Source: Clostridium sp. OS1-26 (lineage in GTDB: Bacteria > Bacillota > Clostridia > Clostridiales > Clostridiaceae). From it: a stretch of 64,000 nt of DNA. Each line of letters starts with the position of its first letter. The stretch's first letter is position 1. The notes beneath the pieces were generated by a model. That model ran no database searches. It was not told where the DNA came from and saw nothing but the letters and a program-made list of their open reading frames with translations. This document shows, in pieces, positions 52,899-62,031 of the stretch. The position numbers and the translations under genes were made by a program. The stretch lies in NCBI RefSeq assembly GCF_030915445.1, contig NZ_CP133264.1, forward strand, positions 4,931,208-4,995,207, written 5' to 3'.

Positions 52899-54134
52899 TC
52901 AGTTATCTATAGAATTATTATAATCTGAGTCAACAGCCGAGTTTTTTTGTTCATATTTCGTAATAAGTATGGCTGATGCAATAGCTGTAATAGGTATAGC
53001 CAAAATTAAACCTATGCTCCCTGCTAATGCTTTTAGTATTTCTGCTGCAATAATATCTTGATTAATTGCAGTAGAAATTGATGTAGTATACGAAGCTATC
53101 ATTATTATTATATACATGGCCCCTCCTACATAAGCAAGTATAAGTGTATTGGCCATAGTTCCCATAATATCTTTTCCTACATTCATTCCAGACTTAATAA
53201 GTTCTTTCTTAGTCATTTCTGGCTTTGCTTCTTTAATTTCTTTCATAGCAGAAGCTATGGACATACTTACATCCATTACTGCTCCTAGTGCACCCATAAT
53301 TATCCCAGCAAAAAGTAACCCTTTAAAATTAAAATTAGGATTCTGTATTGTATAAATTACTGACTGAATTTCATCATCAGTAAGACCATTTACTCTTATA
53401 ATTGAATTAGAGTAAATTGCGATAGTTCCTGCTATTAATACACCACCAGAAGTTCCAATGATTGCAGCTAAGGTTTTTTTATTTCTTCCACTTACTATAA
53501 AAAGATTTATAACAATTACAAAAATACATATAATCACAGAAACTATAATAGGGTTATACCCCTTCATAATTAATGGAATAAGAATTTTAGTTACTGCTAA
53601 TCCAGTTATAGCTAGCGTTACTACAGATTTTATTCCCTTTACTCCACCAATTAGTATTAGCAAAATTATAAAAACAGCACTTAACTTATATAAATATTTA
53701 TATCTAACAATATCATAGATATAGGCGCTAGTTATCTTACCTTTTGTATCTTGATCAATGTTAACTAACACTTCATCTCCAACTCTTGCAAAACTTTGGG
53801 TATTATTCTTGTCATCAGTAGCGTTTCCGTCTACAAAATTTTCGGCTGTAATAACCTGTCCTTTAAGTTTACCAGATGAAATTCTAATATCCGCATTACA
53901 GTATCTTTCTCCATTATTATCTGTTTGTATTCTATCAAAATAAATTTTAATAACAGTTCCATGTATTGCTGCAGCGTCACTATCGACCTTAGATATATTA
54001 TTCTCTTTATTTGCTTTTGGCCCATCATAAGCCTTTGCAACAGTACCTGTTATAATTAGTATAAATAGCATTACAACAATTATAATATTTTTATTTATCT
54101 TGCGTATTTTTATCATCTTTTTCTTAAACTCCAT
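52899..54134 (-). CDS. YibE/F family membrane protein
   Basis: 411 residues. An N-terminal helix and a beta-rich outer domain (AAIHGTVIKIYFDRIQTDNN, GDEVLVNIDQDTKGKITSAY) precede about seven helices (MDVSMSIASAMKEIKEAKPE, MGTMANTLILAYVGGAMYII are family hallmarks). The start could be 54134 or 54116 (better GGAG spacing for the latter). The role is unknown. Confidence 0.85.
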   Translation of the reverse strand: MEFKKKMIKIRKINKNIIIVVMLFILIITGTVAKAYDGPKANKENNISKVDSDAAAIHGTVIKIYFDRIQTDNNGERYCNADIRISSGKLKGQVITAENFVDGNATDDKNNTQSFARVGDEVLVNIDQDTKGKITSAYIYDIVRYKYLYKLSAVFIILLILIGGVKGIKSVVTLAITGLAVTKILIPLIMKGYNPIIVSVIICIFVIVINLFIVSGRNKKTLAAIIGTSGGVLIAGTIAIYSNSIIRVNGLTDDEIQSVIYTIQNPNFNFKGLLFAGIIMGALGAVMDVSMSIASAMKEIKEAKPEMTKKELIKSGMNVGKDIMGTMANTLILAYVGGAMYIIIMIASYTTSISTAINQDIIAAEILKALAGSIGLILAIPITAIASAILITKYEQKNSAVDSDYNNSIDN

Positions 54135-54352
54135 TTTCTAAATAATAAATTTCTTTCCAAAATATTTTATTAAAGTGCACTTTATCAAATTTGGTTAGTT
54201 ATATTTTATATTTTTCCTTTCCACGGTATCCTTCTAGGTACTATAATACATAAATGTGTGTGCTTGTAAAACTAATACTTGCATTTTAAAATAATAACAT
54301 ACCCAAATAGTATAAAGCTATAATAAATATAAAATTAAAGTGAGGTATAATA

Positions 54353-54976
54353 ATGAAAGTATTACTCATTAATGGAAGTCCTAAAGCTAATGGCTGCACT
54401 TATACTGCCCTAACTGAAGTAGCAAAAGAGTTAGAAACTAAGGTCATTGAAACAGAAATTTTTCATGTTGGAAGCAAACCTATTCGTGGTTGCATGGCTT
54501 GTGGTGGCTGCTCCAATACTGACGGTCTATGTGTATTTGATGATGATTCTGTGAATGTTGCTTTAAAGAAAGCTAAAGATGCTGATGGTTTTGTTTTTGG
54601 TTCCCCTGTACATTATGCAAGTGCATCTGGACAAATAACATCCTTTCTAGACAGATTTTTCTATGCTGGAAATGTTTTTCAATATAAACCTGGTGCTGCA
54701 ATTGTAAGTTGCCGACGCGGTGGTTCAACAGCAGCTTTTGAACAGTTAAATAAGTATTTTACCATTTCAAATATGCCTATTGTATCCTCCCAGTACTGGA
54801 ATATGGTTCATGGAAACACTCCTGAAGAAGTAAGACAAGATCTCGAGGGAATGCAAACAATGAGAACACTAGGTAAAAACATGGCTTGGCTTCTAAACTG
54901 TATACATGCTGGTAAGGAAGCGGGAATTAAATTACCAGAAAAAGAAACTCGAGCTGTTACTAATTTTATACGTTAA
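54353..54976 (+). CDS. NAD(P)H-dependent FMN reductase / flavodoxin-fold iron-sulfur protein
   Basis: 207 residues. LLINGSPKANGCTYTAL is the FMN phosphate loop, PIRGCMACGGCSNTDGLC is a Cys cluster as in iron-sulfur flavoproteins, and FVFGSPVHYASASGQITSFL is the second flavin-contact region. It reduces quinones, azo compounds or nitro compounds in characterised relatives; the substrate here is unknown. GAGGTATAATA precedes the ATG. Followed by a terminator and the structured repeat element. Confidence 0.87.
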   Translation: MKVLLINGSPKANGCTYTALTEVAKELETKVIETEIFHVGSKPIRGCMACGGCSNTDGLCVFDDDSVNVALKKAKDADGFVFGSPVHYASASGQITSFLDRFFYAGNVFQYKPGAAIVSCRRGGSTAAFEQLNKYFTISNMPIVSSQYWNMVHGNTPEEVRQDLEGMQTMRTLGKNMAWLLNCIHAGKEAGIKLPEKETRAVTNFIR

Positions 54977-54983
54977 TACCCTA

Positions 54984-55009
54984 AGAGCCAATAAAAAACT
55001 ATTGGCTCT
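54984..55009 (+). terminator. Terminator of the flavin reductase gene
   Basis: AGAGCCAATA / TATTGGCTCT with a 6-base loop, followed by CTTGTT. Confidence 0.75.
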
Positions 55010-55027
55010 CTTGTTATTAATACTATT

Positions 55028-55194
55028 TATCCGATGACTACCCGCTCTAATACTCCCTCGCACTCTGTGAAAGCGACTATCACCAAATCACAGATTTGGG
55101 ATATCTGCTTTTCTAAAAGAGGGAGTAAAGAGCGGCTACATCCCTGGATTCGTTCAGCTAAGAATCAGATGGGGTTAAAACCCCATCTGATTCA
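55028..55194 (-). ncRNA. Structured repeat element, copy 2 (candidate non-coding RNA)
   Basis: On the minus strand: a perfect 15-bp hairpin (GAATCAGATGGGGTT / AACCCCATCTGATTC, 55162-55193), then ATCC...GGAT closing a stem of CCGCTCT-TT-ACTCCC with GGGAGT-ATT-AGAGCGG. The same fold as 28210-28376 with compensating changes in at least two stems. It lies between convergent flavin reductase and serine hydrolase genes, in the sense of the hydrolase, directly after that gene. Confidence 0.6.
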
Positions 55195-55236
55195 AGTTTC
55201 ACTTTATTAAACAGTTCTTCTCCTGCAATCTTTAAA

Positions 55237-56160
55237 TTATAGTTTATCAACTATTGTATTCCATGTTAACTCTAGAACTCCTGTCATATTTGATGGTTCA
55301 TTTGAAACGTAGGTAACCACTGCATTTTTATCTGGCAGCATTACTACATATTGTCCATACAATCCATCCATTCGATAGGAATTAGGGTATGAATTGATCC
55401 ATATTTGATAACCGTAGCCTTGCTTGTGATCAACAGTTGCAAAATACTCATTAAATTCAGATGTATCAATTTGGGATTTTGTAGCCTGTGCAATATAATC
55501 TGCAGGTATAAGCTGTTTTTCCTTCCATACACCATTATTAAGCAGGAGCTGGCCAAATTTTGATAACTCTCGTGCTGTTAAATATAATCCTGAACATCCA
55601 AATGGTATACCATTTACATCAGAATCCCATTGTGGCTCAGGTATTTCTAATGGCTTAAAAATACGAGGCATTAAATATTCTTTCAAACTATATCCAGTTG
55701 TAATGCTAATAAGCTTTGAAAGCATATAAGTTGCAGCATTATTATATAAAAAATGTGTACCCGGTTCAAAAACAACAGGCTCCTCAAAGAAAAGCTTGCT
55801 AATATCATGAAGTGGCTTGTTTTCCTTCATTGCTTTTTCCACAGGACATCTTGCATGTCCTGTACCCATACAAAGCAAATCATGAATGGTCATTTTCTTC
55901 AAGTTATCATTTATCTGTATAACATCATCTGCAAAATAATCTACGACTTTGTCATTTAATCTAAAATATCCTTCCTTTTCTGCAATACCAATTGCCATAG
56001 ATGTAAATGTCTTACTTACAGACCATAAAAGAATTGATTTTTCTTCTTCAAAATCATGTTCAGCAATTATATCCCCATCCTTTCTTACAACTACATTAAG
56101 AACGTGAAGATTTTGTATTTTAACTGATTTAATTAAATCATCCAATATATAATTTTTCAT
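55237..56160 (-). CDS. Serine hydrolase, class C beta-lactamase family
   Basis: 307 residues. SILLWSVSKTFTSMAIGIAE has the SxxK nucleophile, FLYNNAATYMLSKLI the YxN motif, and DGLYGQYVVMLPDKN replaces the KTG strand. Similar to esterases annotated as beta-lactamase-like. AGGAGAATAG precedes the ATG. It shares family with the 8551-9531 gene but is not a close copy. Confidence 0.87.
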   Translation of the reverse strand: MKNYILDDLIKSVKIQNLHVLNVVVRKDGDIIAEHDFEEEKSILLWSVSKTFTSMAIGIAEKEGYFRLNDKVVDYFADDVIQINDNLKKMTIHDLLCMGTGHARCPVEKAMKENKPLHDISKLFFEEPVVFEPGTHFLYNNAATYMLSKLISITTGYSLKEYLMPRIFKPLEIPEPQWDSDVNGIPFGCSGLYLTARELSKFGQLLLNNGVWKEKQLIPADYIAQATKSQIDTSEFNEYFATVDHKQGYGYQIWINSYPNSYRMDGLYGQYVVMLPDKNAVVTYVSNEPSNMTGVLELTWNTIVDKL

Positions 56161-56421
56161 TTTCTATTCTCCTAATATTCATATAATATATTTAATTTTT
56201 ACTAATAAAATTATAACTTTATTCTTCCTACTTTATCTAGTTCGTAAATAATTCTGTAATAAAATTGTCTACACATTACAATACAAAGCTTAAAATGAAA
56301 AATGGATAGATATAATAGGTTATTGTTACAAATTGTAATTTACACAAGAATGATATATAATAAAGCCAAAATATTATTACAACTATAATGAGTTACGAGA
56401 AAATAATTTGGAGGCATGAGC

Positions 56422-57601
56422 ATGGGAAAAAGGGATTTTTCTGATTTAGAAGATCAAATTAAAGATACATTAAAAAATACATTCGACGCTATAGATTTTG
56501 CTAGAATAAAAGATGATATTAATAATAAAACTGAGAGCACTTTAAATGAAGTAAAAACAAATTTAAAGAATAAGTCACAGCATTTTAATGAAAAAATCAA
56601 AAATAAAGGGTATTATAAATTTAGAAATATTACAGATGTAACCTCAAAGGACAAAAATGAAGTACAAATGTATATTTCTAAAAGACCAGCCGGAAGCATA
56701 TCGGGAATACTTTATATGATATTTGGATTTATAGGCTGCGCAGCATTTGGTTCTATGTTAACTATATACTCAATATTTACTTCTTTTCTTATAGCTTTTT
56801 CTGAGGCTAATTTTATTACTTTGGGAATTCTGTTTTCTTTTTGTATTCTGCATGGGCTTAGCTTTAAGAGGTGTGCATTTAAGAAAAAGAGTAAAGCGTT
56901 TTAAACAGTATGTAAGAACCCTAGGTAGTCAAAATTATTGTTCCATAGAAGAATTAGCTGCATCCATAAAAATGAAGAATAAATTTGTTGTAAAAGATTT
57001 AAGGAAAATGATTGACTTAGACATGTTTCCTCAAGCACATATTGACGATAAACAGACCTACTTCCTGTTAAATGACAAAGTTTATGAGAACTATTTGGAT
57101 TCACAAGAAGCTCTTAAGCATCGTAATGAAGAGGAATTAAATGAAGAAATAAATGATCCAGAAAAAAAAGAGTTAAGATATGTAATTGAACTTGGAAAGA
57201 ACTATATTGAGCAGATAAAAAGTGTAAGTGATGCTATACAAAAAGAAGAAATCTCAACAAAATTGCATAGACTTCAAAATATTGCGAGCCAAATATTTAA
57301 TTATGTAGGGAATAATCCTAAAAAGCTGCCTGAGGTTAACAAATTTACTAATCATTATCTTCCTATAACTTTAAAGTTAGTCAATGCATATAAAGAGCTA
57401 AATGACCAGCCAGTTCAAGGTGATAATATAAAGAATGCAAAAAATGAAATTGAAAAAACCATAGATACTATAAATATTGCTTTCGAAAAGCTGTTAGATG
57501 ATTTATTTGGAGAAGTAGCTTTAGATATTTCTACAGATATTTCTGTACTTGAAACACTGTTTACACAAGAAGGACTTACTAAAAATGATTTTGAAAAATA
57601 A
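56422..57601 (+). pseudogene. XpaC-like protein (5-bromo-4-chloroindolyl phosphate hydrolysis family), frameshifted
   Basis: The first frame (56422-56904) has a charged helix and two membrane segments. The second (to 57601) resumes with MGLALRGVHLRKRVKRFKQY and a long helical domain with KLPEVNKFTNHYLPITLKLV. One T fewer in the T5 run at 56838-56842 would give a single frame. XpaC and TelA are usual neighbours and are thought to act in envelope stress or toxic-anion tolerance. The ATG at 56422 has better spacing to GGAGG than 56416. Confidence 0.75.
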
Positions 57602-57628
57602 TATTAAAACAAAAAGGGGAAATTGAAA

Positions 57629-58771
57629 GTGAATAACGAATTCAAAGAAAATATTGATGTGGTACCAAGCTTAACCTTTGAACCTTTTCAAGAGGAAGCT
57701 CCTATTGTTAAGGTAAAAGAGGAAAATACACAGGGGGAAGTTCTTGATGATAGCTATTTAACAGAAGAAGAAAAAAAGATGGTGGATGAATTTGTTAATA
57801 AAATTGACATAACTAGCTCAAATTCAATTCTACAGTATGGAGTAGGTGCTCAAAAGAAAATTGCAGACTTTTCCGAGACTGCTTTAAATAATGTAAAGAC
57901 TAAGGAATTAGGTGAAATAGGTGAAATGCTCTCTAATGTAGTAGGCGAGCTAAAAAACTTTGATGCTTCAGAAGAGAAAAAAGGCTTTTTAGGCTTTTTT
58001 AAGAAAACTACGGAAAAGTTTTCTCATATGAAAGCAAAGTATGATAAAGTTGAAGGAAATATAAACAAAATTTGCACCACTCTTGAAAAGCATCAGATAC
58101 AACTTTTAAAGGATATTGCTATGCTTGATAAAATGTATGAAATAAATAAGGTATATTTTAAAGAGCTTTCTATGTATATCTTAGCTGGAAAAAAGAAACT
58201 TGCAAAATTGGAGAAAGAAGAGCTTCCTCTCCTAGTTGAAAGAGCAAAAGCCAGTGGACTTCCTGAGGATGCACAGGCAACAAATGATTTTGTAGCCCTT
58301 TGTAACCGCTTCGAGAAAAAAGTTCATGATTTGGAGCTAACTAGAATGATTTCTCTTCAAATGGCTCCTCAAATTCGCTTAGTTCAAAATAATGATTCTT
58401 TAATGTCTGAGAAAATACAGTCTACTATTGTAAATACTATTCCTCTTTGGAAAAGTCAAATTGTACTGGCTCTTGGAGTTGCCCATTCCAGCAATGCAGC
58501 TAAAGTTCAAAGCGAGGTAACAAATATGACAAATGAACTTTTACGTAAGAATGCAGAAACTCTTAAAATGTCAACTATAGAAACAGCTAAAGAATCTGAA
58601 CGTGGAATTGTCGATATTGATACTCTTCGTCAAACAAATGAATCATTAATTTCCACTCTTGATGAAGTGCTTCGTATACAAACAGAAGGACGTCAAAAAC
58701 GTAAAGAGGCTGAAGTAGAACTTCAAAACATTGAGGAACAATTAAAAAATAGACTTTTAAAGCTTAGGTAA
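57629..58771 (+). CDS. TelA-like toxic anion resistance protein
   Basis: 380 residues, soluble and helical. Family regions: LQYGVGAQKKIADFSETALN, GFLGFFKKTTEKFSHMKAKY, AMLDKMYEINKVYFKELSMY, LQMAPQIRLVQNNDSLMSEK. The GTG start at 57629 is preferred (AAAGGGG, 9-base spacing) over the TTG at 57623. It lies 27 bp after the XpaC-like gene, one operon. Linked to tellurite and cell-wall-antibiotic tolerance in other Firmicutes. Confidence 0.88.
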   Translation: MNNEFKENIDVVPSLTFEPFQEEAPIVKVKEENTQGEVLDDSYLTEEEKKMVDEFVNKIDITSSNSILQYGVGAQKKIADFSETALNNVKTKELGEIGEMLSNVVGELKNFDASEEKKGFLGFFKKTTEKFSHMKAKYDKVEGNINKICTTLEKHQIQLLKDIAMLDKMYEINKVYFKELSMYILAGKKKLAKLEKEELPLLVERAKASGLPEDAQATNDFVALCNRFEKKVHDLELTRMISLQMAPQIRLVQNNDSLMSEKIQSTIVNTIPLWKSQIVLALGVAHSSNAAKVQSEVTNMTNELLRKNAETLKMSTIETAKESERGIVDIDTLRQTNESLISTLDEVLRIQTEGRQKRKEAEVELQNIEEQLKNRLLKLR

Positions 58772-58787
58772 TAATAAAAAGTATTTC

Positions 58788-59046
58788 TAGGGTTACAAGA
58801 CCGAAAATTGACTTACACCCCGGACTATGTTTCCAAGCTTCAGTCCGTTAAAAACTTTTAGTCAGTCTAAAGCTTGTGTTTTAGACGACCTAAGGACCTT
58901 CGAGAAACTCGCTGTGCTCAGACAACTCGAAGGTGCTAAGGTTGTCTTAAAACCCTTCACTAAGACTTACACAAAGTTTTTAAATCTACCTTCAGCTTTG
59001 GAAACATATCCCTTTGTGTAAGTCAATTTTCTAGTTTGGAACCCTA
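58788..59046. repeat. 260-bp near-palindrome (long hairpin element)
   Basis: The left arm begins TAGGGTT and contains GAAAATTGACTTACAC, TATGTTTCCAA and ACCTTCGAG. The right arm is its imperfect complement, ending AACCCTA. The arms are about 120 bp with local mismatches and a small centre. It lies between convergent telA and sufU genes, so it can act as a two-way terminator. The long inverted arms also fit a MITE. The 64-codon ORF inside it is an artefact. Confidence 0.8.
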
Positions 59047-59072
59047 TATATTTTTTTTAAAAATGTATAGGG

Positions 59073-59516
59073 TTAAAAATTGCTCTCTTTTTTTCTTATA
59101 GCTTCTTTCAATGTATGCCAAGCAAGCACCGCACATTTCACTCTAGCTGGCATTGTAGAAATATTTTTAAGAGCAATTGCGTCCTCTAATTTTTCTAGCT
59201 CTTCATCATCGGTAACTTCTTTTTTTATCATACCTATAAAGGTGTTTACATATTCTAATGCTTCTTCTTTTGACTTTCCTTTTATAAGGTCTATCATCAT
59301 TGAGGTAGATGCCTGAGATATGGCACACCCACTGCCTTCAAAGGCTGCATCTTCAATGATATCTCCATCAAATTTTAGTGATAGAGTTATATCATCTCCG
59401 CAGCTTGGATTGTGCCCTCTCTCTGCACAATCTGCATGTTCTATATGTCTCTTATTGTGTTTACTTTGGTTATGCTCCATAATTATTTCAGAATATATTA
59501 AATTAAGATTCTCCAT
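59073..59516 (-). CDS. sufU: SufU Fe-S cluster assembly/sulfur-transfer protein
   Basis: 147 residues. AERGHNPSCGDDITLSLKFD, FEGSGCAISQASTSMMIDLI and PARVKCAVLAWHTLKEAI hold the three conserved Cys and the Asp for zinc. SufU accepts persulfide sulfur from SufS. It overlaps sufS by 14 bp and ends the operon. Confidence 0.95.
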   Translation of the reverse strand: MENLNLIYSEIIMEHNQSKHNKRHIEHADCAERGHNPSCGDDITLSLKFDGDIIEDAAFEGSGCAISQASTSMMIDLIKGKSKEEALEYVNTFIGMIKKEVTDDEELEKLEDAIALKNISTMPARVKCAVLAWHTLKEAIRKKESNF

Positions 59517-60744
59517 ACCCTAACCACTTCCTTACACTTTTTATACTCTCAATAAATTTATCTACCTCTTCAAAGGTATTATAGAAGTAAAAACTTGCTC
59601 TTGAAGAAGCTTGAATTCCTAAATACTTCATAAGAGGTTGTGCACAGTGGTGACCAGCTCTAACTGCTACACCATAGCTGTCAACAATACTTGCAACATC
59701 ATGTGGATGAACTCCTTCTATACTGAAAGACACAATTCCACCTCTATTACTCATGTCCTTAGGTCCATAAATAGTTACATAAGGTATTTCCTTCATTTTA
59801 CTTAGGACGTACTCTGTAAGTTCTTTTTCATGTTCTGCAATGTTATCCATTCCCACAGCTTCTAGGTAATCTATAGCTGCACATAAAGCTACAGCTCCCT
59901 CAACATTTTGTGTACCTGCTTCAAACTTAAAGGGAAGTTCAGCAAAGGTTGAATCCTGCTCTGTTACATACTCTATCATGTCCCCTCCTCTCAAAAACGG
60001 AGGCATCTTTAAAAGAAGTTCTTCTTTTCCGTATAGCACTCCAATTCCCATTGGAGCAAGTGCTTTGTGTCCTGAAAATACAAAGAAATCTGCATCTAAG
60101 TCTGTTACATTTACTTTCATATGAGGTACACTTTGAGCTCCGTCAACAACAACAACAGCTCCTTTGCTGTGGGCATACTCTACTATATCTTTGACAGGAT
60201 ATATAGTTCCAAGTACATTAGACATTTGTGCTACAGCTACAAGCTTTGTCTTATCAGTAATCTTTTCCTTATACTCTTCTTCTGTAAGTCTTCCATCTTT
60301 ATTAATGTACATATATTTTAAAGCTGCGTTTTTTGCTTTTGCTACCATTTGCCAAGGTAAAATATTGCTATGGTGTTCTGAAATAGCAACTACAATTTCA
60401 TCTCCTGGCTGTATAAAAGCCATTCCGTAGGTATAGGCTATCAAGTTTAGTGATTCAGTAGCATTTTTTGTAAATATTATTTCACTAGCCTTCCCAGCTC
60501 CAATGAAATTTTTAACCTTCTCTCTAGCTCCTTCGTATGCATCTGTTGCTGCTACACTTAAATAATGGGCGCCTCTGTGAGGATTCCCGTTAATCTTTTC
60601 ATTATAATCTGTTATTGCCTGTATAACGGATTTTGGCTTATGTGTTGTAGCTCCGTTATCTAAATAAACTAACTTTTTGCCATTTATATCTATAGAGAGG
60701 ATTGGAAAATCCTCTCTTATTTTATTCACATCAATCTTACTCAT
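59503..60744 (-). CDS. sufS: SufS cysteine desulfurase
   Basis: 413 residues, class V PLP aminotransferase fold. VYLDNGATTHKPKSVIQAIT, the PLP Lys in FVFSGHKALAPMGIGVLYG, and the active-site Cys in VRAGHHCAQPLMKYLGI. It makes persulfide from cysteine. AGGAGGGG precedes the ATG. Confidence 0.96.
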   Translation of the reverse strand: MSKIDVNKIREDFPILSIDINGKKLVYLDNGATTHKPKSVIQAITDYNEKINGNPHRGAHYLSVAATDAYEGAREKVKNFIGAGKASEIIFTKNATESLNLIAYTYGMAFIQPGDEIVVAISEHHSNILPWQMVAKAKNAALKYMYINKDGRLTEEEYKEKITDKTKLVAVAQMSNVLGTIYPVKDIVEYAHSKGAVVVVDGAQSVPHMKVNVTDLDADFFVFSGHKALAPMGIGVLYGKEELLLKMPPFLRGGDMIEYVTEQDSTFAELPFKFEAGTQNVEGAVALCAAIDYLEAVGMDNIAEHEKELTEYVLSKMKEIPYVTIYGPKDMSNRGGIVSFSIEGVHPHDVASIVDSYGVAVRAGHHCAQPLMKYLGIQASSRASFYFYNTFEEVDKFIESIKSVRKWLGYGES

Positions 60745-60795
60745 CTTTACCCCTCCTATAGGAAATCCAGGATTCCAAGCTAAAAAATCAATTTC

Positions 60796-62016
60796 CTAGA
60801 CTATTCTCCTTCTAAGTTCCTCTAATAAAAATTCTTTAAGTTCTTGTACCGGTACTCTATCAAAAATAGGGCTGAACTTAGCCTCCACTACAAGTTTCTT
60901 AGCTTCTTTCTCATTAAAGCCCCTACTCATTAAATAGAATAATTTATCCTCATCCATCTGCCCTACACTAGCTGCGTGCGCTCCTTCTACATCATCTTCC
61001 TCGCATAGAAGCATTGGCACTGAATCGGTTTTTACTGTAGGATCTAGCAAAAGTACATCTTCATCCTGTGCTCCTTTAGCCTTTGATGCACCCTTTTTAA
61101 AATCTATATTACCTTTAAACAATTTCTTTGCTTTATCCTTCAATACACCTTTGATTTCCATGTTACTTTCACTTCTTCTACCGCTGTGGTTTACAGTGTA
61201 ATAAATGTCCTGCTTTCTAACTCCATCTACAAGGTATGCAGAATGTAGTTCTGAGGAGCTATTATCCCCTTTTAGATTAGTAACATAGTTAGTAACATTT
61301 ATTTCACTTCCTATTTCAACAGTAACCCAGTTTACCTTTCCATCTCTTTCTACAAAGGCAACATTAGAGTCAAAATGAGTTGATTTATCATTCATTCTCT
61401 GTATTTTAACTATAGTTACTTCCGAATTTTCTTTTGCGAAAACTTTTGTTACACCGTTATGGAAGACCTTATTTTCTGCTAAAACATCACTCTTAATCTC
61501 CATGTCTGAGTCATTTATACTGTAGTCCATAACAACAGTAACTTTACTTCCTTTTTCTGCAATAATAATATTATGATCTATCACTGTAGGATTTTCTCTA
61601 TCCATTACAAAGTTAAGCCTAATAGGTGAAGCAACAACATGATTTTCACAGGTTCTAAGGAACACGCCGGAATTAAAGTTATATTCACCTAAAGCTACAA
61701 ATTTATCAGATACTCCAAAGCTTTCCTTCAAATTTATAAATTCATTTATGTCCTTTACTACTTCTAAAGCTTGTTTTGTTTCCAAAACCAATGCATTATC
61801 TAAAGTTCCATCTTCAAAGCTTAAATATTGTTTATTAAAAGCTTCCATTGTTGGAAGTGCAAACTTTTCTAGATTAAAGTTGTTTACCTTCAAATAACTC
61901 CAAGCAGGAACCACAGTTTGATTTAACTTATGCTCCTTTTCGCTGTTTACTGCATTTAAAATATCTACAATGTCATCATATTTATTCTTTGACAACTCTC
62001 TTATAGTACCATTCAT
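60796..62016 (-). CDS. sufD: SufD scaffold component
   Basis: 406 residues, SufB/D beta-helix fold: VVMDYSINDSDMEIKSDVLA, YYTVNHSGRRSESNMEIKGV, EEDDVEGAHAASVGQMDEDK. Partner of SufB and SufC in the cluster-assembly complex. AGGAGGGGAG precedes the ATG. Confidence 0.95.
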   Translation of the reverse strand: MNGTIRELSKNKYDDIVDILNAVNSEKEHKLNQTVVPAWSYLKVNNFNLEKFALPTMEAFNKQYLSFEDGTLDNALVLETKQALEVVKDINEFINLKESFGVSDKFVALGEYNFNSGVFLRTCENHVVASPIRLNFVMDRENPTVIDHNIIIAEKGSKVTVVMDYSINDSDMEIKSDVLAENKVFHNGVTKVFAKENSEVTIVKIQRMNDKSTHFDSNVAFVERDGKVNWVTVEIGSEINVTNYVTNLKGDNSSSELHSAYLVDGVRKQDIYYTVNHSGRRSESNMEIKGVLKDKAKKLFKGNIDFKKGASKAKGAQDEDVLLLDPTVKTDSVPMLLCEEDDVEGAHAASVGQMDEDKLFYLMSRGFNEKEAKKLVVEAKFSPIFDRVPVQELKEFLLEELRRRIV

Positions 62017-62031
62017 TTTTTGCTCCCCTCC

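Noticed and set aside
42840..52900. Calling the array a true integron
   Set aside because: No integrase gene is in the window and only one side of an attC-like core is present; R3 lacks even that. I report it only as cassette-like.
58827..59021. 64-codon ORF in the telA-suf gap
   Set aside because: It lies entirely inside the long palindrome, has no ribosome site, and its frame is a by-product of the inverted arms.
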